Positions 8,826 to 20,700 of a stretch of 64,000 bases of DNA are shown here, one piece after another. Each line of letters opens with the position of its first letter. Position 1 is the first letter of the stretch. The stretch is from Aradus depressus. Lineage: Eukaryota; Arthropoda; Insecta; Hemiptera; Aradidae. The stretch lies in the NCBI GenBank assembly GCA_963662175.1, contig OY759222.1, forward strand, positions 2,028,713-2,092,712, read 5' to 3'. Position numbers and translations under genes: made by a program. The notes under the pieces were generated by a model. It worked only from the letters and a program-made list of their open reading frames with translations, was not told where the DNA came from and made no database searches.

Positions 8826-11580
8826 CTTTATCTCTGTAAATGTTCCACTGGAGTGTTCATTACACCTCCCCATATGTAACAATACCTCCTAGTATGTCCA
8901 TGTCCCCTAACATCGGTGCCATGAACACTTTATCTCTGTAAATGTTCCACTGGAGTGTTCATTACACCTCCCCATATGTAACAATACCTCCTAGTATGTC
9001 CATGTCCCCTAACATCGGTGCCATGAACACATCATCTCTGTAAATGTTCCACTGGAGTGTTCATTACACCTCCTAGTATGTCCATGTCCCCTAACATCGG
9101 TGCCATGAACACTTCATCTCTGCAAATGTTCCACTGGAGTGTTCATTACACCTCCCCATATGTAACAATACCTCCTAGTATGTCCATGTCCCCTAACTTC
9201 GTTGCCATGAACACTTTATCTCTGTAAATGTTCCACTGGAGTGTTCATTACACCTCCCCATATGTAACAATAACTCCTAGTATGTCCATGTCCCCTAACA
9301 TCGGTGCCATGAACACATCATCTCCGTAAATGTTCCACTGGAGTGTTCATTACACCTCCTAGTATGTCCATGTCCCCTAACATCGGTGCCATGAACACTT
9401 TATCTCTGCAAATGTTCCACTGGAGTGTTCATTACACCTCCCCATATGTAACAATACCTCCTAGTATGTCCATGTCCCCTAACATCGGTGCCATGAACAC
9501 TTTATCTCTGTAAATCTTCCACTGGAGTGTTCATTACGCCTCCCCATGTGTAACAATACCTCCTAGTATGTCCATGTCCCCTAACATCGGTGCCATGAAC
9601 ACTTTATCTCTGTAAATGTTCCACTGGAGTGTTCATTACACCTCCCCATATGTAACAATACCTCCTAGTATGTCCATGTCCCCTAACATCGGTGCCATGA
9701 ACACTTTATCTCTGTAAATGTTCCACTGGAGTGTTCATTACACCTCCCCATATGTAACAATACCTCCTAGTATGTCCATGTCCCCTAACATCGGTGCCAT
9801 GAACACATCATCTCTGTAAATGTTCCACTGGAGTGTTCATTACACCTCCTAGTATGTCCATGTCCCCTAACATCGGTGCCATGAACACTTCATCTCTGCA
9901 AATGTTCCACTGGAGTGTTCATTACACCTCCCCATATGTAACAATACCTCCTAGTATGTCCATGTCCCCTAACTTCGTTGCCATGAACACTTTATCTCTG
10001 TAAATGTTCCACTGGAGTGTTCATTACACCTCCCCATATGTAACAATACCTCCTAGTATGTCCATGTCCCCTAACATCGGTGCCATGAACACATCATCTC
10101 CGTAAATGTTCCACTGGAGTGTTCATTACACCTCCTAGTATGTCCATGTCCCCTAACATCGGTGCCATGAACACTTTATCTCTGCAAATGTTCCACTGGA
10201 GTGTTCATTACACCTCCCCATATGTAACAATACCTCCTAGTATGTCCATGTCCCCTAACATCGGTGCCATGAACACTTTATCTCTGTAAATGTTCCACTG
10301 GAGTGTTCATTACGCCTCCCCATGTGTAACAATACCTCCTAGTATGTCCATGTCCCCTAACATCGGTGCCATGAACACATCATCTCTGTAAATGTTCCAC
10401 TGGAGTGTTCATTACACCTCCTAGTATGTCCATGTCCCCTAACATCGGTGCCATGAACACTTCATCTCTGCAAATGTTCCACTGGAGTGTTCATTACACC
10501 TCCCCATATGTAACAATACCTCCTAGTATGTCCATGTCCCCTAACATCGGTGCCATGAACACTTTATCTCTGTAAATGTTCCACTGGAGTGTTCATTACA
10601 CCTCCCCATATGTAACAATACCTCCTAGTATGTCCATGTCCCCTAACATCGGTGCCATGAACACATCATCTCTGTAAATGTTCCACTGGAGTGTTCATTA
10701 CACCTCCTAGTATGTCCATGTCCCCTAACATCGGTGCCATGAACACTTCATCTCTGCAAATATTCCACTGGAGTGTTCATTACACCTCCCCATATGTAAC
10801 AATACCTCCTAGTATGTCCATGTCCCCTGACATCGGTGCCATGAACACTTTATCTCTGTAAATGTTCCACTGGAGTGTTCATTACACCTCCCCATATGTA
10901 ACAATACCTCCTAGTATGTCCATGTCCCCTAACATCGGTGCCATGAACACTTTATCTCTGTAAATGTTCCACTGGAGTGTTCATTACACCTCCTAGTATG
11001 TCCATGTCCCCTAACATCGGTGCCATGAACACTTCATCTCTGCAAATGTTCCACTGGAGTGTTCATTACACCTCCCCATATGTAACAATACCTCCTAGTA
11101 TGTCCATGTCCCCTGACATCGGTGCCATGAACACTTTATCTCTGTAAATGTTCCACTGGAGTGTTCATTACACCTCCCCATATGTAACAATACCTCCTAG
11201 TATGTCCATGTCCCCTAACATCGGTGCCATGAACACTTTATCTCTGTAAATGTTCCACTGGAGTGTTCATTACACCTCCCCATATGTGTCAATACCTCAG
11301 AGTATGTCCATGTCCCCTAACATCGGTGCCATGAACACTTCATCTCTGCAAATGTTCCACTGGAGTGTTCATTAAACCTCCCCATATGTAACAACACCTC
11401 CTATTATGTCCATGTCCTCTAACATCGGTTCCATGAACACTTTATCTCTGTAAATGTTCCATTGTAGTTTTCATTACACCTCCCCATATGTAACAATACC
11501 TCCTAGTATGTCCATGTCCCCTAACATCGGTGCCATGAACACTTCATCTCTGTAAACATTCCACTGGAGTGTTCATTACA
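8826..11580. repeat. Satellite array, 102/82-bp monomers with higher-order repeat
   Basis: About 29 head-to-tail monomers. The long form is 102 bp and contains CCCATATGTAACAATACCTC; the short form is 82 bp and lacks exactly these 20 bases, which end in the same CCTC that precedes them, as expected for a slippage or recombination loss. Each monomer carries GTGTTCAT and its inverse ATGAACAC. Diagnostic variants repeat: 'AACTTCGTTGCC' occurs at 9195 and 9971, 776 bp apart, equal to six long plus two short monomers. Another variant ('CCTGACATCGG') recurs 286 bp apart (10829 and 11115), equal to two long plus one short. The array stops abruptly at about 11580, next to a SINE-A. Confidence 0.95.
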
Positions 11581-11583
11581 TCT

Positions 11584-11770
11584 GGGCCTTGGTGGCCTTG
11601 CGGGTTAGAGCGTACGGCTTTGGTCGCATGGTCTCAGCATGGTTTGAGGGTTCGAATCCCATTCGGAAGTGAGTTTTATTTCGATGATAAAACTCCTTCC
11701 CGTGGTATGGATGTCGTTAATAACAAGATAACACAGGGACCTGGCTAATATGCATCGTACACAAGGCAAA
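11584..11770 (+). repeat. SINE-A copy at the satellite edge
   Basis: Starts GGCCTTGGTGGCCTTGCGGG, has box-B-like GGGTTCGAATCCC and the GAGTTTTATTTC body phrase, and ends near 'ATATGCATCGTACACAAGGC'. It begins 2-4 bases after the last satellite monomer, so it either inserted at the array edge or marks the original boundary. Confidence 0.8.
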
Positions 11771-11779
11771 AATAGTATT

Positions 11780-12828
11780 TTTATTAATTTTATTATTATT
11801 GTTGTAATTTTTTAATTAATATATTCGGATAGGCTCTTTGGTCAATAGAGATCCCCACACACTCATGTTATCTTATTGCGAAGTGTATTGCTGTAAGAAG
11901 AAATGGATTATTATAACATGTTATGGAGAAATTAACTTAGATTGTTTTGATATTTATAATTTAGGTATGTTGCCCTTGAGCATAATATGGACCACCTTGG
12001 CATTAACGTCTCAAGGCTCCAGACAAAACTGGTTAAACCCGTGACACCCTTGAGAGAAATTACAATAGTACTTACTACCTTTTTGTATTTGGTTAGTTTC
12101 AACATTTAGGTAAACAGGGGGGGGGGGGGGGGGGGGACAATTTCACGGTGAAAAAACTGTTCAACAAATTGTATTGCGTAATGGTCACAGTTGATTTGCT
12201 CGGTGATAACAACACATGGTCCACAATCCGGCCTATTCATTGGGAAAACCTGCTTTTATAGCCTCTATGTTGAAATAATTTCGTGCATAATTCGCTCCTT
12301 CATCAACTTTTCGACTCCAATTTTGCTGTTCTCTTGCCCATCTTTTTTTTATTTATGGCTTGTAAAGTCGAACTCACTGATAAAAAGTCTTATGGACTGA
12401 CGAGTCCTAATTTTAGATTTTTGGATCTCGAATATTATCGGAATTCAAAACAATAATCATAATGCCACTTTTTAAAAAGTAAAATTATTTTGTTGTTCAA
12501 CATCATTAAGTCTTTGTATTTGTGGAGGTGTAAAACTTTTTGACAATATTGCCGTGGGTTTAGGGTTATCTGCCTTAACGCCTTCACAAATACACCTTAA
12601 CACAAACTATTAGAGACGCCTACTCTGGCCGCGGTGACATCATTAGACCTCAAAAAAACAAAAAAAAACTACTAGATACAGATGGGGCGAGAAAAATATC
12701 TTTGGGTAAACGATGAAAAGAAGAAATTCGGCCTTAAACTACTGACTATGGGAACGTTTCAAGCCTTTCTGCTCATCTTTAGCCCATTCTGTAACATAAG
12801 TAAGTATATATTTGGGTTATATTTTATC
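11780..12828. other. Non-coding DNA, one G-run and a small LINE scrap
   Basis: No gene supported. A 20-base G-run lies at 12117-12136. At 12623-12646 the phrase CTACTCTGGCCGCGGTGACA matches the reverse complement of the 3' LINE fragment at 21685-21705, suggesting a small copy of the same element. Confidence 0.4.
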
Positions 12829-13050
12829 TGGGAGGTAAAATAAACTTAAGCATGCCGTCCTTCGGATGGGACGTTAAGCGATGGTCCCGAGCCTGTACGA
12901 TGTCAGGTACTCTTTAAAGACCCCTGCCCTGGGTGAATAAATAAAATTTGGGGTAAGCAAAATTTAGTACTCCCACAGTAGAGTCGGGATAATGTACACC
13001 AGAGTGACGAAAGAGCACTCTGGTAGTAGGCGATTATTACTATATTATAC
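12829..13050 (+). repeat. SINE-B copy, 5' truncated
   Basis: Carries the SINE-B body phrases CTTAAGCATGCCGTCCTTCGG, CCTGTACGATGTCAGGTACT, CTCCCACAGTAGAGTCGGG and CTCTGGTAGTAGGCGAT. The tRNA-like head is missing. It abuts the hAT-family fragment at 13065. Confidence 0.75.
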
Positions 13051-13064
13051 CCCCATATACAAGA

Positions 13065-13258
13065 ACCACAGCGTGCATTTGCTGCTGCTTCGCTTTGCAT
13101 TTTTTCTGCTCATGTAAAGTCAGTGGTTACCTCAGGGGGAGCTTCTAGGGGTCCGAGTCTCCCAAATTAATAACAAAAAGTCTGCAGCGCTAACCATGGA
13201 AACTGCGGACTGTGCCCCCGGGAGTCTATAACCCCTTCCCCTGTAGCCTAACTTTGCA
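13065..13258 (-). repeat. Internal fragment related to the 5470-6198 hAT-type element
   Basis: Its reverse complement aligns by eye with 5518-5750, sharing GTTTCCATGGTTAGCG, CAGACTTTTTGTTATTAATT and GAAGCTCCCCCTGAGGT. No terminal repeats are present, so it is a fragment or part of a composite with the adjacent SINE-B. Confidence 0.7.
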
Positions 13259-13520
13259 AACTGAGAGACCATGAAAGTATTTTCCCTTTAATTTATATTT
13301 CATTGAATGTTTTTGGGTATAGCAACTATACTACTGATGAAGACACATTTCAATTTCTTTCTTTATTTATCTAATTCTGGACAAATAATATAATGCCATA
13401 TAATTAAACACATAAACCAATCTAAAACCACTTCTGACCTCCGTGGAAGGTTTCAAGGATCTTAATGTTACCAAAAAAAAAAAAATTAATATGTATAACA
13501 TTATTATGTTCTGACGTCAT

Positions 13521-13868
13521 GGTTAGGTTAGGTTTTATGAGTCATGCCCGGGCTTTAACTACGAGGTCATATCGCCTACTACCGGAGCTCTCTTTCGTCG
13601 TTCTGGTTGACATGAGCCCGACTCTACTGTGGGAGTCCTAAATTTTGACCCAACATTTTTTATTCACCTAGGGTAGGGGTCTTTAACGAGTACCTGACAT
13701 CGTACAGGCTCGGGACAATCGCTTAACGTCCCATCCGAAGGACGACGTGCTTATTAAGTTCATTTTACTTCCCAGATAAAATAAACTAAGGGGCCTCGGT
13801 CGGGTTTCGAACCCACGATCTTGAGCTCAGAAGGCAAGCACGCATACCACTGAGCTACCGGCGCCCTC
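13521..13868 (-). repeat. SINE-B, full-length copy with 15-bp TSD
   Basis: On the minus strand it opens GGCGCCGGTAGCTCAGTGGT (tRNA start and box A), passes box B in GGGTTCGAAACC, continues through the body phrases and ends AAAACCTAACCTAACC. The flanks ATGTTCTGACGTCAT (13506-13520) and ATGTTCTGATGTCAT (13869-13883) are a 15-bp target duplication with one change. This gives exact ends: a 348-bp SINE mobilised by a LINE. Confidence 0.92.
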
Positions 13869-14531
13869 ATGTTCTGATGTCATTTAAGTCCTTATCTTCG
13901 TTGCCTGGTTACTTAGTTTAAGCTGGTTAGTCACGTATTTGAGAGACATTTTATATTAGTTAGAAAGCATTTTATCTGCGATATGGTATAGATATCATTT
14001 GATGGAGTTAGAATCGAAATGGTTCAAGTGACATTTTTGAAACATTTTCGTTAAGTGCATAATCGGGTACAAAAATGATAGTTCTTTTCAGAAAAAAAAT
14101 TGTACAAGTGAAATCCTAGCCAGTGCTGAAATCTATTAAACATATTAACCCTAGAATGACACCGTGGGGTGTCTGACACCCCAATCGAAAGTTAAAGTGT
14201 ATTACTTAATTTCCTATAGTTCACAGAAGTCCCCCGACCCTATGTAAATCACAGTTATCTCCTCCCTAACCTTACTGGGACTTCAAACACCTTTAGTAGG
14301 CCCTTGTGACTTTAGGAATCAACATTGAAGTGATCTTGGGGTGTCTCACACCCCACGGTGTTATTGACGTCATTCTTTTTTTTTACCTATTACAGGTAAG
14401 TTCTTTTTGTTATGGCTTTGTTTATAGTTTATGTGTTAAATCGTTATAGTTAATGTTTACTGTGGAGTTGGAAGTGGGTTTTGCGCCAATAGGTTTCTTC
14501 ATAACGTATATTTATATATTTTAGGAAAGTT

Positions 14532-14834
14532 ATGGCATCTCAAAAGAGGCAATGGACTGATGAGGAACTGTTTGTATATCTCGAAGAATTGAGGAGAGAG
14601 GATATTGAGGAACTGGGAGGCAGTTCTTCTGAAGAAGAATATGAAGAAACCCATGTTCATTCAGACTCTGAAGAGGAATTAGATGACACATTCGTGAGAC
14701 ATGAGGAGCCCAGCACATGTGCAGACTCTTCGACTACATTGTGCCAAGACGATGTCCCCGCATGTCAACGCAGGTGTACTGTATGGCATGGTCAATTGGA
14801 GGAAGCCAATGCCCAGAAAAGATTTTTTAAATGA
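14532..14834 (+). pseudogene. piggyBac transposase N-terminus
   Basis: Starts at a true ATG after an AT-rich leader. It encodes MASQKRQWTDEELFVYLEEL followed by an acidic Ser/Glu/Asp-rich stretch (SSSEEEYEE, SDSEEELDD), typical of the disordered acidic N-terminus of piggyBac transposases. After about residue 70 the reading leaves the family pattern, where the deletion junction and a frame change lie. Confidence 0.75.
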
Positions 14835-15102
14835 ACTTAGATTCCAATTACTCAAACCATATTTAGCGGAACGGTCCAAGATCAATCATTTAAGTGGAAC
14901 TTTGAAAGTACTCATACATGAAATTTTGGGCCAACCCTCAAGCTTAACTCCATCTACTCCAATTGTTATATCATCTGGCAAATATATGAGATGCTCTTTA
15001 TGCAACAGAGATAAGGATAGAAAATACAAAATGGTTTGCATGAGCTGCCAGAGGCCGATGTGCAACGATCATCGTCTAATGAAGTGCACCGATTGTAACT
15101 GA
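14770..15102 (+). pseudogene. piggyBac transposase C-terminus with cysteine-rich domain
   Basis: In the next frame the sequence resumes with VNAGVLYGMVNWRKPMPRK and runs to a stop at 15102. The end has a zinc-binding pattern CSLCNRDKDRKYKMVC followed by CQRPMCNDH and a terminal CTDC, matching the Cys-rich DNA-binding domain at the end of piggyBac transposases. The catalytic Asp region between this and the N-terminus is missing, so no active enzyme can be made. Confidence 0.82.
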
Positions 15103-15480
15103 GTGTAACTGTGCAAATTGTATATATTTTTTGTTAAAGTGATTTTTTTTACATAGACACAATTCTTGAGTTAAAAAAAAAAAATAGTTTTTGCCTTTCT
15201 TACAAATAAAATTTCGTCCAGTATTTTTATCTATATCTACTTTTTAACTTTTTCAATATGTTACATCCTTATTTGATTTTTTTCCTATTCAATTAAAATA
15301 ACTTTCTAATTTTGTTTGTTTGTTTTGTATTCATTACATACATTCTAATATATTAAATCTGCATTAATTTTGGATTAATGTGAAAAATAAATTACAAGAA
15401 AATTATATAAAGGGCTTGGGGTGTCAGACCCCACGATGTCAATAGTGGTGACGAAATTCACGGTGTCATTCTAGGGTTAG

Positions 15481-16800
15481 TAGTGACCTTGAAATTAAGA
15501 TTTTTTATTCAATTTTAGGTTTGCTATCAGCAATTTTCACCATAAAAGCAGAAGACAAAATATTTCCGGTTTCGATAAATTATAGATTTTTTAAATCAGT
15601 TAAGAAGTTAATGTACAGTTTCTTCAAATGTTTAAAAATGTCACTTAGACCACTTTGATCCTAACCCCGGCATTTAATTAAACCCTCCACAACTGATTCT
15701 CTCATACACAATTTTGAGATGCCACAAAGCCTATGTTTGAACAGGTCGGCTCTGTTTCATTGTTATTCTATGAATGGCTGTGAGATCCCCCCCCCCCCCT
15801 CCCCCCCCCCACCACCATCTTTCTTTTGTTCCAAGCAAGTATAAAGACATTTCGTGGAATGAAACGCAATCAGGCTTCAGGCATTCTTTGCCATTGATGA
15901 AAACTGAACTCAACCTTAATAGTTGCATGGGAATCTCTTATGAAACAGACAAAAGGGAGAGACTTTGATGTGTTCAGACTGGTAAAAAGAGAAAAAAATA
16001 AGTGGTCAGCCAATGACTAGTAATGAACTTCCTCAGAACAAATTAAGTTTTCTCTCTCCCTCCAAAGCCCAGTCAACTGTTGTCTGGGCTAAACATCAAT
16101 AGTTAATTTACATAACAACATGTGTACATAACAATTGAATATTATAAGTTTCACTTGCAGCATGTAAAATAACAGACTGCTAAATAACATCCCACGACTA
16201 GCCTCCACTGCTTGGAGCAGCTGCTGTTACAGTCCACTTTCACTTGAGTTGTATTTTCACGGTCATCTGTCTCCTTGAGGAGAACGAGGCCACCTCCCAG
16301 ATCCCACCTCACTCACTCTCTTCTCACTCAACCAGCTCAGTTTTACTTTCATGGGAGAGAGTTGAGTACAATTATGTTCTTATTCAGAATTTCCATAATT
16401 TTTACTTTCCCATGAAAGGAAAGTCATGTAATCTAAAAAAAAAAAAAAAAATGAAAGTCAGTGTTTTGCATTTTATTTGACGAGGTGTATTTGTGTAGTG
16501 ATCATGCCTTCCGACCTGCCCCCCTCCCCACAAAAAAAAGGCTGTGAACACTATAATTACCAATTGAATAAACATATTGACATCATGTATACTAGCATGT
16601 GATCCGTCGTTGCTGCATTAGTAACTGCAAAGTTTAGTAAATTATTGTAACTATATTAATGTTGAGGTGATTATTGCTCCGCATTACCTCTGTCTGATCT
16701 AACGGATGCTAAATATGAAATTTCATGAAAATCCGATTAAACGTTAAAGACCACTCATTTTATGCCCCCATCCCCCCCCCCCCCCCTTATACAGTTTCAT
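15481..16800. other. Upstream flank of the Knickkopf exons, no exon recognised
   Basis: Contains C-runs at about 15788-15810 and 16770-16786 and a mixed-composition segment at 16000-16400 that is not obviously repetitive. The missing first exon of the Knickkopf gene could be here or further upstream; I found no ORF with a signal peptide ending at a phase-1 donor. Confidence 0.35.
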
Positions 16801-16813
16801 GCAACTGAATGTT

Positions 16814-17160
16814 AGGTTAGGTTAGGTTTTATGACTCATGCCCGGGCTTTAACTACGAGGTCATATCGCCTACTACCAAAGCGCTCTTTCGTCACTCTGG
16901 TGGACATGAGCCCGACTCTACTGTGGGAGTCCTAAATTTTGCCTACCCTAAATTTTTATTCACCTAGGGTAGGGGTCTTTAACGAGTACCTGACATCGTA
17001 CAGGCTCGGGACCATCGCTTAACGTCCCATCCGAAGGACGGCGTGCTTAAGTTTATTTTACCTCCCAAATAAAATAAACTAAAAGGCCTCGGTCGGGTTT
17101 CGAACCCACGATCTTGAGCTCAGAAGGCAAGCATGCATACCACTGAGCTACCGGCGCCCT
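16814..17160 (-). repeat. SINE-B, full-length copy with exact 12-bp TSD
   Basis: Flanked by CAACTGAATGTT at 16802-16813 and again at 17161-17172. Sense strand begins GAGGGCGCCGGTAGCTCAG and ends with AACCTAACCTAAC. At 347 bp it agrees with the copy at 13521-13868, fixing the family length. Confidence 0.95.
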
Positions 17161-17747
17161 CAACTGAATGTTGATTGTAGAAATTAGGAGTAGGGCTCGT
17201 TGCCAAAACACCAATAATCAACATGTATTGCGAATTGCATTATCAATGAGCTGTATGTTGGATACAGGAGCGGAAAGTCGAGTTGATAATCGAAACTTCA
17301 CGATCGATGTGTTCAGTGTTGGTCACTCGTTCACAAGAAACACGGACAGACTTTCACTTTGAGAATTACTTTCTCTTTCCATGGAAAATTTAGCAGTGCT
17401 TATAAAAAAAAGTGTGTCTTAAAAAATAGGGTAAATTACAAATAAACGAGTATGCTTTTATGGCAAAAAGAGAAAATAAATAGAAAAAAAACAATGAAGA
17501 TGATCTATTTTGACTGTTTATTATTTGTAATTCACATCATTTACAATAAACAAAATAACTACTATTTAGAGTAGATTGGTACTTGAATTGTACTCTTACA
17601 AGAGGGATGATTGGTAACCCTCTACATACAGAAAGTATAACTTGCTGTAATTGAGTGTGTTCTTACACCTGACATTTATTCTATTGCAATATATTGTTAT
17701 CCCTACATGAAACTATAAATATACATATTTTTCTTTGTGTTTTCCAG

Positions 17748-20700
17748 TGGTACAACTGGGAAGATGTGAGGAGTATCGAGGGAAGCTTATTGGAAAGCTC
17801 AACTCGTACCATCACCAGGTGTCCGGAGAAGTGTTTGCGGTGGACAAGTACACACTACTTCTGACCGGGTTCACGTATGACGGGAATGGGGCCGACACGT
17901 TCTTCTGGGCTGGGGCCACCAATAGACCCGGACCTCAGGGCTTCATAGTCCCTGACGAACATGGCAAGTGAGTACTCTTCTAGCATTATTCAGTTATACG
18001 AACTATTATGTAATCGGTCATCAATTTTATTTTTACCGGAATTTCATGATCTTTGATACGATGAACTTACTAACATGTAATGTGGGTCCAGGACCCCCTA
18101 AGTAGGACATTCAAGAGTGTATCAGCAATTATAATTATTGTTAGTTTTTCCTTTATCATTAAGAAGCAACTACTGACTTGGTATAGTGGATGGGGCTAGG
18201 AACGGGTAGCTTGGACCGAACAGACAAACAGTACTGATAGCAACTTCATTGTTGAGAAACGCAGACATATTGTCCAAACTTATAATAATAAAATAAAACA
18301 AACTTCATTCGTTTGAAATATTATCTTACAAGAGGGCCTTACAATGTGTAGGTCGCCGGTTTCAATGAAACTTTTTCTCGTGTTTCTACATCGATTATGT
18401 GTCCGAGCGTTCGTGCCAATGGGTCTTCTGTGTTAAATGTTAGGCGCGAAAATGGCCAAAAATTGCGTTTCCAAAGCTGCCACTGCTCCTAGCTCCCTTA
18501 ATCAATTTCAATGAAATTTGCAGGGGTGTTTGTACATCAAAAAATATTAGACATGTGTATAAGGGTTTGTCCAAATTAACCCCAGGATGCTTAGAATTAA
18601 ATATTCAATACGAGGTTTAACTCTGCCACTATGGAGGGCTAAAAATCAACTACAGGATGTATTAATCGACAAATGGTTTCCAAACTTAAATTTCTCACCT
18701 CAAAAAACCCTCATATTATCGAGTATTTCAGATTTTAATAAAGCAACTTACACGCTTGTTTCCAAAAATTGCGTTTTTCTTAAAAGTGATTCTCGAGCAA
18801 TAACGCAGAACGATTATACTTTCCTCTGCGTTATCGCTCGAAAATCACGTTTAAGAAAAACGCCATTTTTGGAAAGAAGCGAGGAAGTTGCTGAGAAAAG
18901 AAAAATGTCGATGGTGTTCGTCCGTCCGTAACGCCAAAATTGTAACCGCTTGTCTCCGGAATTCGATGAAATTTGCAGGGTATATATGAGACCAGGCCAA
19001 CACAATTTTGAATGAGGAATTTTTTGGAGGTTGTTGTGAGCTGTATTTAATAAAAGACACAGAGTTGTTGTCCACTCACACGTTTTATTAGCATAGCCAG
19101 CTTTCGGCCTATAAGACGATCTTCAGTGCTAACACTACAATTCTGATTGTAACACTTCTGATTGAGTGGCAATCAGAGACTGGTGGAGACCACTACCTTT
19201 GTAAAGTGTTAGCACTGAAGATGGTCTTATAGGACCGAAAGCTGGCTATGCTAATAAAATGTGTGAGTGGACAACAACTCTTGAACAATTTTGAATCTCT
19301 ACTTTCATATTTTCTGTTTTAATTCGGTAAGTATTCAACGGATATTGTCCTAATTATTGTTATTTTGTTCTTTATTAATGAGAAAATAAAATTTGTCAAA
19401 TTATAGAAACTTAGGGATATTTGGAGTTTGTGGATTTGACGCCATAAAGTACAGTTGCGATAAAAGTTATTTCTGTTAATATTTCGTCGTCGCACCGACT
19501 AGCTTGGGTTCTGGCCGTTGCCTAGCGCTTATTACAAATTTCGGTTTGTATATCATCATAATTCCAAATCAACAACAATAGAACAATTATCAGCTGAACA
19601 ATGACCATAATGTCGTTATTGTTGGTATAAGTTTAATGAGCTAAAACTCTAGGGGTTGCCCGAAGGCCTCTAAACTGTAGGCTAGTTATCTAGATACCAG
19701 TTGGTGTGACAATGTCGCTTTCCAATCACCCGGGTTATAGGTTCACTAATCCCTCCTGGTAAAGTTACTAATAGAGAATGGTTATTTGGTGTCACATTAT
19801 TAATTTTAAATTTAGGAAAAGGATGAATGAAGGATAATTCTATCTTCCAAACGTTGTTTATGTGGTAAGAAACATACCGCGTATAAATTAGTCAATAAAA
19901 ATAAAGAAATTCTTCAACATTTATATTGTCTAATTTCATAAAAATGTATACTTGTAGTGTATCGGTTTCGGCTCACACCGTCATCAGCACAATGTTGAGC
20001 AGTAACATTCAAATTAGCTCGTTTAGCGTATTTATACAAGACTTAGATGTCCTGAAGCTGGACTCGAGGGACGACACTCCAGAGGAGGGAACTGTTCTAA
20101 CGGAAAAGTCGAATGTGAAAATGGATAATAGGCTTGTGAAAGTTCAAAAAATAATATAAATGTGAAATTAAATCTTAATAATAAGAGGTACTAAGAAGAA
20201 ATTCATACAATGTTTCTTTGAATTTCTTCATTTCATCTTGTCTTATTAAGATTTTGTTTCAGATTTCTATCATTTTTTGAACTTAAAGTTAAAAACCATA
20301 TATTTTCACAGATTTTTTTGTTAACAGAGTAGGATTTCCCTCCTCTGTGGGGTTCTCTTGGGTTTGGAGAGTCACAGCCTTAGGTAAACTCAGAGATGTA
20401 TAGTTCTTCCTCATTCTGCATCATTCATCATTATTAAGCTCCATCTTTTCATTTAGAATGTGCAATATTGCGGATATATTGTGGAAACTTATAATTAATA
20501 AATATAACAATTTTTTTTTTTTTAATATTGTCTATTCAAAAATACATTTAAACATAAAGTATAACTGAACCTGATCACCATCGTGTGATGTCGAAAGCGG
20601 TAGTTTATGTTTAAATTTCTTGTGGAATAGAAAATATTTGAAGAAAATGAAGTTTCATATGTGATAGTAAGATGTTGTGGGACAAGATTTATCATTGAAA

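Larger units (their letters stand above)
14149..15476 (+). mobile_element. piggyBac-type transposon, internally deleted
   Basis: The ends are CCCTAGAATGACACC at 14149 and its inverse ...GGTGTCATTCTAGGG at 15476. They are flanked by TTAA (14145-14148) and TTAG (15477-15480), the target site used by piggyBac transposases, one copy mutated. Sub-terminal palindromes around GGGGTGTC..GACACCCC occur at both sides (14163-14185, 14338-14360, 15418-15435). The 1,328-bp interior keeps the N- and C-terminal parts of the transposase but has lost the central catalytic region. It is therefore a non-autonomous derivative. Confidence 0.93.

Noticed and set aside
8826..11580. CRISPR array
   Set aside because: The units are direct tandem monomers with no unique spacers, and the genome is eukaryotic.
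16812..16826. Interstitial telomere (TTAGG) repeat
   Set aside because: Only two to three units, and it is the conserved tail of SINE-B, with the same tail at 13521.
13521..17160. Functional tRNA genes at the box A/box B sequences
   Set aside because: Each tRNA-like segment is the head of a ~348-bp (SINE-B) or ~200-bp (SINE-A) repeat with target duplications and lacks a well-formed acceptor stem, so these are SINEs.
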